NCBI GenBank assembly: GCA_958296015.1
Contig: CATQIH010000020.1
Location: 62,001 to 126,000, forward strand
Direction of reading: 5' to 3'
Length of the DNA stretch: 64,000 nt
Source: Cyclobacteriaceae bacterium
GTDB taxonomy: Bacteria; Bacteroidota; Bacteroidia; Cytophagales; Cyclobacteriaceae
This document shows, one piece after another, positions 9,377 through 17,459 of the stretch. A program made the position numbers and the translations under genes. The notes under the pieces were generated by a model, which searched no databases, was not told the origin of the DNA, and was given only the letters and a program-made list of their open reading frames with translations. How positions within the stretch are numbered: position 1 is the first letter of the stretch; each line of letters starts with the position of its first letter.

Positions 9377-9407
9377 AAAAAAACCGGGCTTACTGTCCGG
9401 TTTTTTT
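9377..9407. terminator. Bidirectional terminator between ahcY and the glycosyltransferase unit
   Basis: A 13-bp stem, 9377-9389 with 9395-9407, with the core ACCGGGC/GTCCGGT and a 5-base loop. It has seven A residues on one side and seven T residues on the other, so it can stop ahcY (+) and the convergent glycosyltransferase (-) that ends at 9411. Confidence 0.9.
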
Positions 9408-9410
9408 ATT

Positions 9411-10463
9411 TTATAGCGTCTTTTTTCCAAAGTTTTGGTGGTAAATTTCAATGAGTCTTTCAGCAATGATGTCTTGGTTGTATTGTTCCTGCATAAGTTT
9501 AAGTGCATTTAGCCCTATGTTCTCTCTCAGGTTTTTTTCTTTCTTCATTTGCAGTATTTTCTCAACGAGGTTTTCGGCACTACCGTCTGTCAGTATAATA
9601 TTCTTTTGATTTACAAAAACTTCTTTAATGGCTGGCGTATCTTTGGTGATAATGCATTTGCCGCAGGCAGCATAGTGGTATATTTTATTAGGAACAACTA
9701 CTTCTGTCTTTATCGTATCTCCAAAGATTCCCATACAAATGTCAAAAGTATTGATGGTTTCATTAAGCTTAGTATAATCTACCCAATCTTTGAACAATAA
9801 ATTATTTGAAGGAGCTTTTTCAAACTGTTGCTTGATTTTTTTTTCGGTAAAGCCACTGCCTACAATCTCAAATATGATGTCTTTGTTTTCCTCCAAAAGC
9901 CTTGCGGCGGCTACAATTTTTTCAATCCCATGAAGCGGAATATAGCTTCCATAAAAGCCAATCCTAAACTTTCGCTCTATGTTAGCTGATTTGATAGGAT
10001 AAAACTTTGAAATATCAACGCCTACAGGAAGGATGTATATCTTGTCTGGATTTACTTTGATTACTTCCTGGTAATACTTTAGATGCTGTAGTGTATCCGC
10101 AAGTACAATATCTGCTTTTTTCATCATGATATAATCTTTCAGATAGTTTTTCAGTGCTCGAATAGAGTAAGGATATACTTTACGATAATCAAAAGCTTTC
10201 GACATATAACGTGAAATAAGCGGATCAAAGATCAGTGGTTTGGTTGTATGCCTTTTAACAAAAGCAACATCCATGTGCATGAAGACAGGGACAAAAATAA
10301 AATCTACTTTCTGATCGTATTCTTCAAGCTTGATCTTGGTTTGCCTGTTTTTTTTTTGATAGCGAAATTCTATCAGATCAATTCCGATATTCCTTAAACC
10401 TGCTAAAAGGATACTATTCCTGTTATACTCAGGCTGGTATCTGCCAGTAATAAGTACCTTCAT
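9411..10463 (-). CDS. Glycosyltransferase, GT4-like (GT-B fold)
   Basis: Transfers a sugar from a nucleotide-sugar donor, probably in lipopolysaccharide or surface-glycan synthesis; donor and acceptor are unknown. 350 residues: N-terminal start MKVLITGRYQPEYNRNS, a central linker ILPVGVDISKFYP (about 145-157) typical of GT4, then the donor domain with RIGFYGSYIPLHGIEKIVAAARLL and VVPNKIYHYAACGK. The second glutamate of the usual EX7E motif is not evident. The gene is clearly AT-rich compared with ahcY. Its ATG overlaps the stop of the upstream glycosyltransferase by four bases (ATGA), so the two are co-translated. Confidence 0.88.
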   Translation of the reverse strand: MKVLITGRYQPEYNRNSILLAGLRNIGIDLIEFRYQKKNRQTKIKLEEYDQKVDFIFVPVFMHMDVAFVKRHTTKPLIFDPLISRYMSKAFDYRKVYPYSIRALKNYLKDYIMMKKADIVLADTLQHLKYYQEVIKVNPDKIYILPVGVDISKFYPIKSANIERKFRIGFYGSYIPLHGIEKIVAAARLLEENKDIIFEIVGSGFTEKKIKQQFEKAPSNNLLFKDWVDYTKLNETINTFDICMGIFGDTIKTEVVVPNKIYHYAACGKCIITKDTPAIKEVFVNQKNIILTDGSAENLVEKILQMKKEKNLRENIGLNALKLMQEQYNQDIIAERLIEIYHQNFGKKTL

Positions 10464-11566
10464 GATGATTGCTTGATGCTATCTAGGTAAATCTCTAAAG
10501 TAGTTTCTGTCATTTTTTCTTTCGTAAAGCGATTTATCAGGTGTTGATATGCCTGCTCTGTCAATGTAGTATTGTATAACGAGTTCTCCACAAGTGCCTT
10601 TATGTGAGCGGCCAAAGCAGGCGAATTTTTTACCTTGGCTAACAAACCGGTCTGTTGGTGTATGACCATCTCCGGAATTCCACCGGCTTTAGTGGCTACC
10701 ACAGGAATTTTACAGGCAAAAGCATCCAGCACACTGGTGCCCAGCCCTTCTGTAGTTGATGTCATTAGGAATATATCCAACTCAGGTAATATTTCATCTA
10801 TGTTACTAAGGAAGCCCGTCAGGGTGATATGGTCTGTTAGCCCTTTTTGTTTTATGTATTGTTGGATAGCTTCCTTTTCAGGCCCATCGCCAATGATGAA
10901 AAAATGCGCTGCAATCTGATATTGCAGAAAGACTGCTGCTGTATCTACAAAAGTAACGTAATCTTTGTGTGCAGCCAAAGCAGAAGTATTGCCGATGAGC
11001 AATGTATTTTCAGACAAGTGATAGGCTTTTCGCAGATAGCCGGAAGGTCTTTTGAATTTGCTCAAATCTATCCCGCTATATACCGTAGTGCATTTATCGG
11101 GTTCTTTGATACTGCTTCTAACAATCCTTTCAATAGCGTTGGACACACAGAGTATACTGCAAATAGCGTGATGGTTGTATTTCCATCGGGTAAACCAACT
11201 ATTGCGAATTGGAAAGTCTACTCTTCTGCTCAGAATCATAGGCGATCTGTTTCCTATGACATGGCTTAGAACTGCCAGGCTATGAGATTTTGCACTGTGT
11301 ATATGTATTAGATCAATATGCTCTTTTGAGCAAATTTTTCTGATGGCATTGATTGTTTTAAGATCAAAGCTATTTTTGAAAGGCAAACCGTAATATTTTC
11401 TGTGATTTTGTACACAGTATTTTTCAAAAGCAGAACCGTTTCGGCAGGCAATAATGTTTATGATGCCTTTCTGTTGAAGTCCTTCTATAAGATAGGCAAT
11501 TTGCTGCTCGCCTCCTCTCCAGCCTTTTTCTGAACTTAAATGTAGTATTCTAATGTGCTCTTTCAA
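10460..11566 (-). CDS. Glycosyltransferase family 4, TTG start
   Basis: 368 residues with both GT-B halves: the acceptor half opens ILHLSSEKGWRGGEQQIAYL; the donor half has VYSGIDLSKF, IIGDGPEKEAIQ, ITLTGF and EGLGTSVLDAFACKIPVVAT followed by GGIPEMV. In this subgroup the second acid of EX7E is an aspartate. It probably adds a sugar to the lipopolysaccharide core or to another glycan. No in-frame ATG lies between TTG at 11566 and the upstream stop, and the conserved start ILHLSS follows at once, so TTG is the likely start. First gene of a two-gene unit with the following glycosyltransferase. Confidence 0.9.
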   Translation of the reverse strand: MKEHIRILHLSSEKGWRGGEQQIAYLIEGLQQKGIINIIACRNGSAFEKYCVQNHRKYYGLPFKNSFDLKTINAIRKICSKEHIDLIHIHSAKSHSLAVLSHVIGNRSPMILSRRVDFPIRNSWFTRWKYNHHAICSILCVSNAIERIVRSSIKEPDKCTTVYSGIDLSKFKRPSGYLRKAYHLSENTLLIGNTSALAAHKDYVTFVDTAAVFLQYQIAAHFFIIGDGPEKEAIQQYIKQKGLTDHITLTGFLSNIDEILPELDIFLMTSTTEGLGTSVLDAFACKIPVVATKAGGIPEMVIHQQTGLLAKVKNSPALAAHIKALVENSLYNTTLTEQAYQHLINRFTKEKMTETTLEIYLDSIKQSS

Positions 11567-11643
11567 TAGATCAGTGTTGTATAATTGTATTAGGAATTAG
11601 GCGTTGCACAGGTGATTGTATATTTTTAAGCAAATTTGTGAAA

Positions 11644-12375
11644 ATGAATCATAAGATACCTGAAAATACCTCAAAAAATACGCACAATGTTGTTGGTAAG
11701 TTAGTGCTGGATATACCCAAGTGCAAAAGAGTACTGGATATACCCAGTGGTGCTGGGGCTTTTACGCAGCGTATGCAGGAGCATGGTATAGAAGTTCACT
11801 CAGCAGATATTGAGAATATACTCATGGTAAATAATCCTGATTTTAGAATAGCCAATATGAACCAGGTATTGCCCTACGAAGACAACTATTTTGATGCTAT
11901 CGCCTGTATTGATGGTATTGAGCATCTTGAACGGCCATTTGATTTTGTAAGGGAATGTCACAGAATATTACAAAAGGGTGGAAGCCTGATCATATCCACA
12001 CCAAACATTACTGCTTTGCGTTCCCGCTGGAGGTGGATGCTTACCGGGCATCATAACAAATGTAAAACACCTCTAAACGAAGCTAAACCCACACCGCTGC
12101 ATCATATCAATATGTTTTCTTATCCCCGTATGCGATATCTCCTACACAGCAATGGGTTTGAAATAGATACAATTACGACCAATAGGGTCAAAAGTATTAG
12201 TTATGCTTATGCTCCCTGGATTCCATTTTCGTACCTAAAAACAAAGGGTGTTTACAGCAAAGAAGAAAAAGATATTGGGCAAAGAGAAAAGAATAAGAGC
12301 ATTATAGGACAAATGTTTAGCAAGCCATTACTCTTTGGAGAGACGATGATTGTACGGGCTATTTGTCAAAAATAG
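11644..12375 (+). CDS. Class I SAM-dependent methyltransferase
   Basis: 243 residues. SAM-binding motif I is VLDIPSGAGAFTQRM (IPSGAG replaces the common GCGTG), motif II VHSADIE, and post-motif segments YFDAIACIDGIEHLERPFDFVRECHRILQKGGSLIISTPN are of the Methyltransf_11/23 type. Given its place between glycosyltransferases it may methylate a sugar or lipid carrier of a glycan; this is inference from context only. A GTG at 11638 two codons upstream is an alternative start. The last 48 bases overlap the 3' end of the convergent GT2 gene. Confidence 0.88.
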   Translation: MNHKIPENTSKNTHNVVGKLVLDIPKCKRVLDIPSGAGAFTQRMQEHGIEVHSADIENILMVNNPDFRIANMNQVLPYEDNYFDAIACIDGIEHLERPFDFVRECHRILQKGGSLIISTPNITALRSRWRWMLTGHHNKCKTPLNEAKPTPLHHINMFSYPRMRYLLHSNGFEIDTITTNRVKSISYAYAPWIPFSYLKTKGVYSKEEKDIGQREKNKSIIGQMFSKPLLFGETMIVRAICQK

Positions 12376-13152
12376 TTTCTGCTGGTCTTTTTTGTACAAT
12401 TCTCTTAGTTTAGCATATTTAAGAAATTTATAATATGCTCCATTTCTACATACAAGATAACCCTCATAACCATCAAGAAAACCCAAATTGATAAAATACT
12501 TTTTTAAAAAGAATATAAAAGGGTTAACAATTAGATGAATAATAAAATTAAATGACTTCTTTTTAGCAAAGTTTTCCTCAGCCATGATCGTAGTAAATTT
12601 ATCAATCTGAAGAACATGTTGTGACAGAGAATAATAAGAATAATGCAGCAAGTCTCCTTTTAGATGTTTAACATTGATATTTTCTTTTATTTTAAATGAA
12701 TAATGGGGATTAGTACCTTGCCAGCTTCCCTTTCGTCTATCATATAATCTCAGCTTTTTGTCAGGATACCAGCCACAGTGCTTGATCCAACACCCACAGT
12801 AATTGGTAAGACGGTTAAAAGTATAGCCATCATGTGTCCAGTTGTTTTTGACATGTAAAATAGAATCCTTTAATTCTCTCGAAAGTGCCTCATCCGCATC
12901 TATGGACAATACAAAATTATGGCTCACTTGGGTGATTGTGTATTTTATTTGTTCTGTGTATCCCTCAAAAGTGTGCTCTATAAATCTAACGCCCAACGCT
13001 AAACAAATCTCCTTCGTCCGGTCAGTAGAGTATGAGTCCACTACTACAATCTCATCGGCTATTTCCTGTACGGAACGAATGCATCGCTCGATGTTTTTTT
13101 CTTCATTGAAGGTAATGATAGCGACTGAAATATTTACTTGTTTGTTTTGCAT
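12328..13152 (-). CDS. Glycosyltransferase family 2, WaaE/KdtX-like
   Basis: Inverting GT-A enzyme of the lipopolysaccharide-core type. 274 residues from ATG at 13152, which directly precedes the first strand NISVAIITFNEEKNIERCI; an upstream ATG at 13254 would overlap the divergent GT9 gene and add an unconserved extension. Motifs: VVVDSYSTDRT, the DXD-type SIDADEALS, and YPDKKLRLYDRRKGSWQG, characteristic of core beta-1,4-glucosyltransferases. A hydrophobic stretch (about 200-225) may attach it to the membrane. The coding sequence is strikingly AT-rich. A TACCTTTG box precedes it. Confidence 0.9.
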   Translation of the reverse strand: MQNKQVNISVAIITFNEEKNIERCIRSVQEIADEIVVVDSYSTDRTKEICLALGVRFIEHTFEGYTEQIKYTITQVSHNFVLSIDADEALSRELKDSILHVKNNWTHDGYTFNRLTNYCGCWIKHCGWYPDKKLRLYDRRKGSWQGTNPHYSFKIKENINVKHLKGDLLHYSYYSLSQHVLQIDKFTTIMAEENFAKKKSFNFIIHLIVNPFIFFLKKYFINLGFLDGYEGYLVCRNGAYYKFLKYAKLRELYKKDQQKLFLTNSPYNHRLSKE

Positions 13153-13174
13153 GACATCTTTTGTAAAGTTGCAG

Positions 13175-13182
13175 CAAAGGTA
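13175..13182 (-). promoter_or_regulatory. Candidate -7 box for the GT2 gene
   Basis: TACCTTTG on the minus strand fits TAnnTTTG and lies 22 bases before ATG at 13152. No TTG element at normal spacing was found. It falls in the 72-base divergent gap shared with the GT9 gene. Confidence 0.38.
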
Positions 13183-13224
13183 TAAATCCTTCGTAAAGTA
13201 AAAATAATAGCGTCTATTTATCTC

Positions 13225-14250
13225 ATGAACTTTCAGAAAATCCTTGTGATACAAACCGCTTTTATTGGTGATGCTATTCTAATGACTGCACTGGTGGAAG
13301 CTCTTGCTTACTATTACCCGGAAGCGGACATTGATATTCTGATCAATCAAAATAACCAATCGCTCTTTGCAGATCATCCTAAAATCAGGAAAGTGCGGGT
13401 CTGGAATAAAAAGCAGCATAAATATAAAAACCTGCGAACACTAATCCAGCAGGTGCGTGAGGAACACTATGATGTGGTCATTAACTGTCATCGCTATGCT
13501 TCCTCGGGTGTAATAACCGCTTTATCCGGAGCTAAACTCAGGATAGGTTTTCGTAAGAATCCTTTGTCATTGATGTATACGCACCGGTTGCCTCACCAGA
13601 TGAAAGCAGGCGTACACGAGGTAGACCGCAATCTTTTGTTGTTGTCGCCGCTGATGCCGGGCGAAGTGCCGAAGCAGTTCCGTAAGCCTTTTTTGTATCC
13701 TACAGCCAGAGATTATGACAAAGTGAAAGTATACCAGCAACAACCTTACGTATGCATCACACCAGCTTCTGTGTGGTTTACCAAGCAGTTCCCGGCCTCT
13801 CAATGGAAAAAGCTGATTGACCAGCTTCCCTTTAATGGAAATATTTATTTGCTGGGCGGTGCCGATGACATGGCTGTTTGTGAGGCATTGGCCGAGCAAA
13901 GCGAAAAAGTGATCAACCTGGCCGGTAAGTTGAGCTTGCTCCAATCGGCTGCCCTTATGCAGCAGGCCGTGCTGAGTTTTGTGAATGATTCTGCCCCGAT
14001 GCATCTGGCTTCGGCAGTGAATGGGCCTGTGTGTGCGGTGTATTGCTCCACCGTCGCTGACTTTGGCTTTTACCCGTTGTCGGATGTTGCTGCTGTGGTA
14101 GAAGTTAAAGAAAACCTACGCTGCCGTCCGTGTGGTTTTCATGGTCATAGAGCGTGCCCCGAAGGGCATTTTAGGTGCGCACACGATATTCAAACGTCCC
14201 AGTTGCTGGAAGTCTGGCAAAGGGTGCTGTCAGAAAGTAAAGAGGATTGA
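13225..14250 (+). CDS. Glycosyltransferase family 9 (ADP-heptose:LPS heptosyltransferase-like)
   Basis: 341 residues resembling WaaC/WaaF, which add heptose from ADP-heptose to the lipopolysaccharide inner core. The start KILVIQTAFIGDAILMTALVEAL is the family's acceptor-side signature; VCITPASVWFTKQFPASQW and FVNDSAPMHLASAVNGPVCAVYCST are the donor-side ones. CRPCG...CPEGHFRCA near the C-terminus matches the cysteine-rich segment of the family. With lpxH and the WaaE-like gene it makes a consistent lipopolysaccharide set. The sugar could differ from heptose. Its 3' end is nine bases from the convergent PorP/SprF gene. Confidence 0.92.
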   Translation: MNFQKILVIQTAFIGDAILMTALVEALAYYYPEADIDILINQNNQSLFADHPKIRKVRVWNKKQHKYKNLRTLIQQVREEHYDVVINCHRYASSGVITALSGAKLRIGFRKNPLSLMYTHRLPHQMKAGVHEVDRNLLLLSPLMPGEVPKQFRKPFLYPTARDYDKVKVYQQQPYVCITPASVWFTKQFPASQWKKLIDQLPFNGNIYLLGGADDMAVCEALAEQSEKVINLAGKLSLLQSAALMQQAVLSFVNDSAPMHLASAVNGPVCAVYCSTVADFGFYPLSDVAAVVEVKENLRCRPCGFHGHRACPEGHFRCAHDIQTSQLLEVWQRVLSESKED

Positions 14251-14259
14251 GGGTTTGGT

Positions 14260-15834
14260 TTATTCTTCTACAGATAATATCCAGGCACTTTTATACTTGA
14301 CATTACGCTTGAGTTCCTTGAGCTTCTCTTTCAAAAACTCTACGTCCGAAGAATGTATGATGTGGGTATAGTAGAAATTCTTTTCTGTATTATAACCAAT
14401 ATTGGCATCGTACCCTTCTGCTTTTAGCTGGTTCATAAGCTTTCTGGCGTTGCTCTCCTGAGAGAAGCTTCCCACCACAATATATTTACCAACTTTGATA
14501 GCCATCGGATGAACATCTTTCTTAGAAGTGGTAATTTTCACCACCCTATGTTCTTCGCTCGCTTTGTCAACTTTGTTCGCTGTGTTGTCTTTATCTACTT
14601 TATTATTATCTTCTTTAGCAGTTTGCGTTTGCGAGTTCTGTACAGGTTGCGCTTCTTTAAGTTTTGCCACACCATTCTCATTTTTCTCTATAGACTCAAA
14701 CTGCAGATTATCATAATTTGCAGGCTTACTATCCTCTTCCTTACCTGCGTCAGATGCTGAAGACTGTCCTGTAGGGTTTACTTTTTTTCTGTCAGACACT
14801 TCCTGTTTTTTCTTTTTCTTTCTTTTTTCTTTCTTCTCTTTTTTCTCCTGCTCTTTTTTGGCTGCCATCAGTGCTTTCTCTGGTATTTTTTCACCATTGA
14901 CAGTAGTAGACAAACGCGGCTTCCGCTTCACAACTTCTTGTTTTTTGCCTATCTGGAAAGCAATCTGAGCTTCATGGGTTCCCCCGCTTTGCCCGGCCAG
15001 CATATTGCCTCCAAAGCCGTATGCATACCCTATTTTCAGGTTTTTAGCCTTAAAACCAATGATTCCGCCAATACCTTCCTGTTGCTGATAACCGCCACCT
15101 GCCCAAAATGCACCCTTTATGTTCAACACACCAAAAGCACTCAACTGATTACCTGTTTTGCCTGAAATATGGTACACAACAGTAGGGTCAATAGACAAAC
15201 TACCATCCATAGACAAAGGAATGCTATAGCTGGCACTGGCGATCATGCGGTCCAGGGCGGTAAGTTGTATCGCTCTGGATGCATCCGGCTGAATATCAGA
15301 AACACCCAATATATTAGGCAGTGTAAAGCCTAAGTTCAGTCTGTTGATATAGTATTGCAGTCCTACACGCCCACTTGGTGAGAGGCTTCGCTTGAATACT
15401 TTCTGCAATACTACGTCACCTTCTGTGTCAACATCAGAAAGGTCGAAATTTTGGTTGAATATACCGGCAGCAAGACCAAAACGTAGATAGTGTTCATTTC
15501 TGACACCAAAAGGTACCAGATAGGCAAAAGTTGCTCTTAGGTTGGTGTTGCTGATAATGCCAATTCGATCATTGGAAATGTCGGCACCATAAGAGAAAGG
15601 AGTTGACTGTCCGCCAGGCGTATGGAAGACAAGGCTTGTGCTGGAAGGTGCACCTTCTACGCCTAGCCACTGCTCACGATGCGTCAGGTAGAATACCGTA
15701 TGCTTGTCATAACCTGCAAAAGCCGGGTTGTAGAGGTAAGGATTGGTGATATGATGCATAAAGAAAGGCATGCGCTGCCCGAATGAACTCAGGCTCAAAA
15801 GCAAAAAATGAACGATCAAAAGGGCATACTTCAT
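14260..15834 (-). CDS. PorP/SprF-family outer-membrane protein fused to a SPOR domain
   Basis: 524 residues. Signal peptide 1-20 (ends SSFGQ). Residues about 21-300 form a PorP/SprF beta-barrel domain: it starts PFFMHHITNPYLYNPAFAGYD, has HREQWLGVEGAPSS and SYGADISNDRIG. Such proteins anchor or guide cargo of the type IX secretion system at the outer membrane. Residues about 310-447 are a low-complexity linker, very rich in lysine and glutamate at first. Residues about 448-524 form a SPOR domain (YIVVGSFSQESNARKLMNQL), a fold that binds denuded peptidoglycan. Family members are usually 300-350 residues long, so the linker and SPOR domain are additions. The gene stands alone, without the adhesin that often accompanies SprF. 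Confidence 0.88.
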   Translation of the reverse strand: MKYALLIVHFLLLSLSSFGQRMPFFMHHITNPYLYNPAFAGYDKHTVFYLTHREQWLGVEGAPSSTSLVFHTPGGQSTPFSYGADISNDRIGIISNTNLRATFAYLVPFGVRNEHYLRFGLAAGIFNQNFDLSDVDTEGDVVLQKVFKRSLSPSGRVGLQYYINRLNLGFTLPNILGVSDIQPDASRAIQLTALDRMIASASYSIPLSMDGSLSIDPTVVYHISGKTGNQLSAFGVLNIKGAFWAGGGYQQQEGIGGIIGFKAKNLKIGYAYGFGGNMLAGQSGGTHEAQIAFQIGKKQEVVKRKPRLSTTVNGEKIPEKALMAAKKEQEKKEKKEKRKKKKKQEVSDRKKVNPTGQSSASDAGKEEDSKPANYDNLQFESIEKNENGVAKLKEAQPVQNSQTQTAKEDNNKVDKDNTANKVDKASEEHRVVKITTSKKDVHPMAIKVGKYIVVGSFSQESNARKLMNQLKAEGYDANIGYNTEKNFYYTHIIHSSDVEFLKEKLKELKRNVKYKSAWILSVEE

Positions 15835-15866
15835 GTGGCTATCTTATATTCGGATACATTCAGCAA

Positions 15867-15874
15867 CAAATCTA
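15867..15874 (-). promoter_or_regulatory. Candidate -7 box for the PorP/SprF-SPOR gene
   Basis: TAGATTTG on the minus strand fits TAnnTTTG and would give a leader of about 25 bases before ATG at 15834. A TTG element was not found. Confidence 0.38.
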
Positions 15875-15983
15875 AAAATTATTGTATTTTAAAAATACAC
15901 ATTTGACTTTATTCCTTACAAATGTAGTATGTAGCCAGAGATTACATGTTTTCTGTCTACATATCCACTATAAAGTCCGGGGT

Positions 15984-16018
15984 TTGATAGCATTATGTAA
16001 GATAACTTACTAGCTTTG
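15984..16018 (+). promoter_or_regulatory. Candidate promoter of the DUF819 gene
   Basis: TTG at 15984-15986 and TAGCTTTG at 16011-16018. The box is perfect, the spacer of 24 bases is slightly long. ATG follows 20 bases later. Confidence 0.45.
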
Positions 16019-16038
16019 CCACCATTCAACCATATCAC

Positions 16039-17301
16039 ATGCCTGATATTGCTCCAGATGATTTGCCACTTATTTCTAACGATGCCGTAGTACTTGGCAT
16101 ATTGATGGTGATACTGGCTATTGTATTTCATACAGCTGCAAGCAGCCGTCCCTTCTGGCAAAAATTCTACACTTACGTGCCTTCCGTGCTGCTTTGTTAT
16201 TTTATACCTGCCATTCTCAACTCTTTTGGAGTGATCTCCGGAGAGGCATCAGGCTTATATACTATGGCATCCCGTTATCTGCTGCCTGCCAGCTTGGTGT
16301 TGTTTACGCTGGGGTTGGACATCAAAGCCATAGCACGACTGGGTGGCAAGGCCGTGCTGATGTTTTTTACTGGTACCATTGGTATCATCATCGGCGGGCC
16401 TATTGCTATTCTTATTGTATCTTCCTTTTCTCCTGATACGGTAGGAGGGGCCGGGCCTGATGCCGTGTGGAGAGGGTTGAGTACGATTGCCGGAAGCTGG
16501 ATTGGTGGAGGTGCCAACCAGACTGCCATGTTGGAAGTTTTTGGTGCCAGCACTTCGCTTTTTTCGGCAGTACTTGCGGTGGATATTATTGTAGCCAATA
16601 TCTGGCTGGGCGTGTTGCTGTATGGTAGTGGCCGCGCCAAACAGATCGATCGCTGGCTAAAGGCCGACGCGTCTGCCATTGATGAAGTAGAGCGAAAAGT
16701 ATCTGATTATATGGCAAGCATTGCCAAAATCCCTTCTACTGCCGATACTATGACCATCCTGGGTGTGGCTTTTGGTGTGACCGGACTTGCACATTTCTGT
16801 GCCGACTGGATTGCCTCTTATTTGTCTGAAAATTTTCCGCAACTGGATAAGTTTAGCCTCACTTCCGGCTTTTTCTGGATTGTCGTCATCGCCACCATGT
16901 TAGGTTTGGGGTTATCTTTCACGCGTTTGCGCAATTTGGAAGGCGCAGGCTCATCGCGGCTGGCGACTGTTTTTTTGTATATACTTGTCGCCAGTATTGG
17001 AATGCAGATGGATATTACAACCGTGGTGAGCAATCCCGGCTTGTTTCTTGTAGGTATTATTTGGATCATAATTCACATTTCCCTTATGGTGATCGTAGCA
17101 AAAATTATCAAAGCACCCTTCTTTTTTGTAGCTGTAGGCAGCCAGGCAAATGTTGGCGGTGCTGCTTCTGCACCCATCATCGCTTCTGCTTTTAGCTCCT
17201 CTTTGGCTCCTGTAGGGGTCTTGTTAGCAGTTTTAGGTTATTTTGTGGGCACTTACGGAGCATGGTTGTGCGGAATTTTGATGCAGGCAGTAGCGAGATA
17301 G
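16039..17301 (+). CDS. DUF819 family integral membrane protein
   Basis: 420 residues with about eleven hydrophobic segments spread over the whole length and no signal peptide. The family signatures are the glycine-rich GSWIGGGANQTAMLEVFGAS near 155 and the mirrored GSQANVGGAASAPIIASAF near 370. The two resemble the inverted half-sites of secondary transporters, so a carrier role is likely; the substrate is unknown. A promoter box precedes it and a hairpin terminator follows, so it is a single-gene unit. Confidence 0.88.
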   Translation: MPDIAPDDLPLISNDAVVLGILMVILAIVFHTAASSRPFWQKFYTYVPSVLLCYFIPAILNSFGVISGEASGLYTMASRYLLPASLVLFTLGLDIKAIARLGGKAVLMFFTGTIGIIIGGPIAILIVSSFSPDTVGGAGPDAVWRGLSTIAGSWIGGGANQTAMLEVFGASTSLFSAVLAVDIIVANIWLGVLLYGSGRAKQIDRWLKADASAIDEVERKVSDYMASIAKIPSTADTMTILGVAFGVTGLAHFCADWIASYLSENFPQLDKFSLTSGFFWIVVIATMLGLGLSFTRLRNLEGAGSSRLATVFLYILVASIGMQMDITTVVSNPGLFLVGIIWIIIHISLMVIVAKIIKAPFFFVAVGSQANVGGAASAPIIASAFSSSLAPVGVLLAVLGYFVGTYGAWLCGILMQAVAR

Positions 17302-17337
17302 ATATTTTTGAACCCTTTGAAAAAGTTTGTGGTTTAC

Positions 17338-17368
17338 ATGTAAGTTTGTCCCTTAACTTACATTTTTT
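17338..17368 (+). terminator. Terminator after the DUF819 gene
   Basis: Perfect 9-bp stem, ATGTAAGTT at 17338-17346 with AACTTACAT at 17355-17363, followed by a T-run to 17368. It isolates the DUF819 gene from the downstream protease gene. Confidence 0.85.
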
Positions 17369-17459
17369 ACTACTAAAAAATGTTGAAAATACTATCTAAA
17401 CTGTCTTATATATTTGATAATTTTATTGGCATATCTTTAGCAAATTAACAAAACTAAAA

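Noticed and set aside
9411-14250. Whole glycosyltransferase region as a mobile element
   Set aside because: No integrase, transposase, terminal repeats or tRNA attachment site was found, so only possible transfer of single genes is mentioned.
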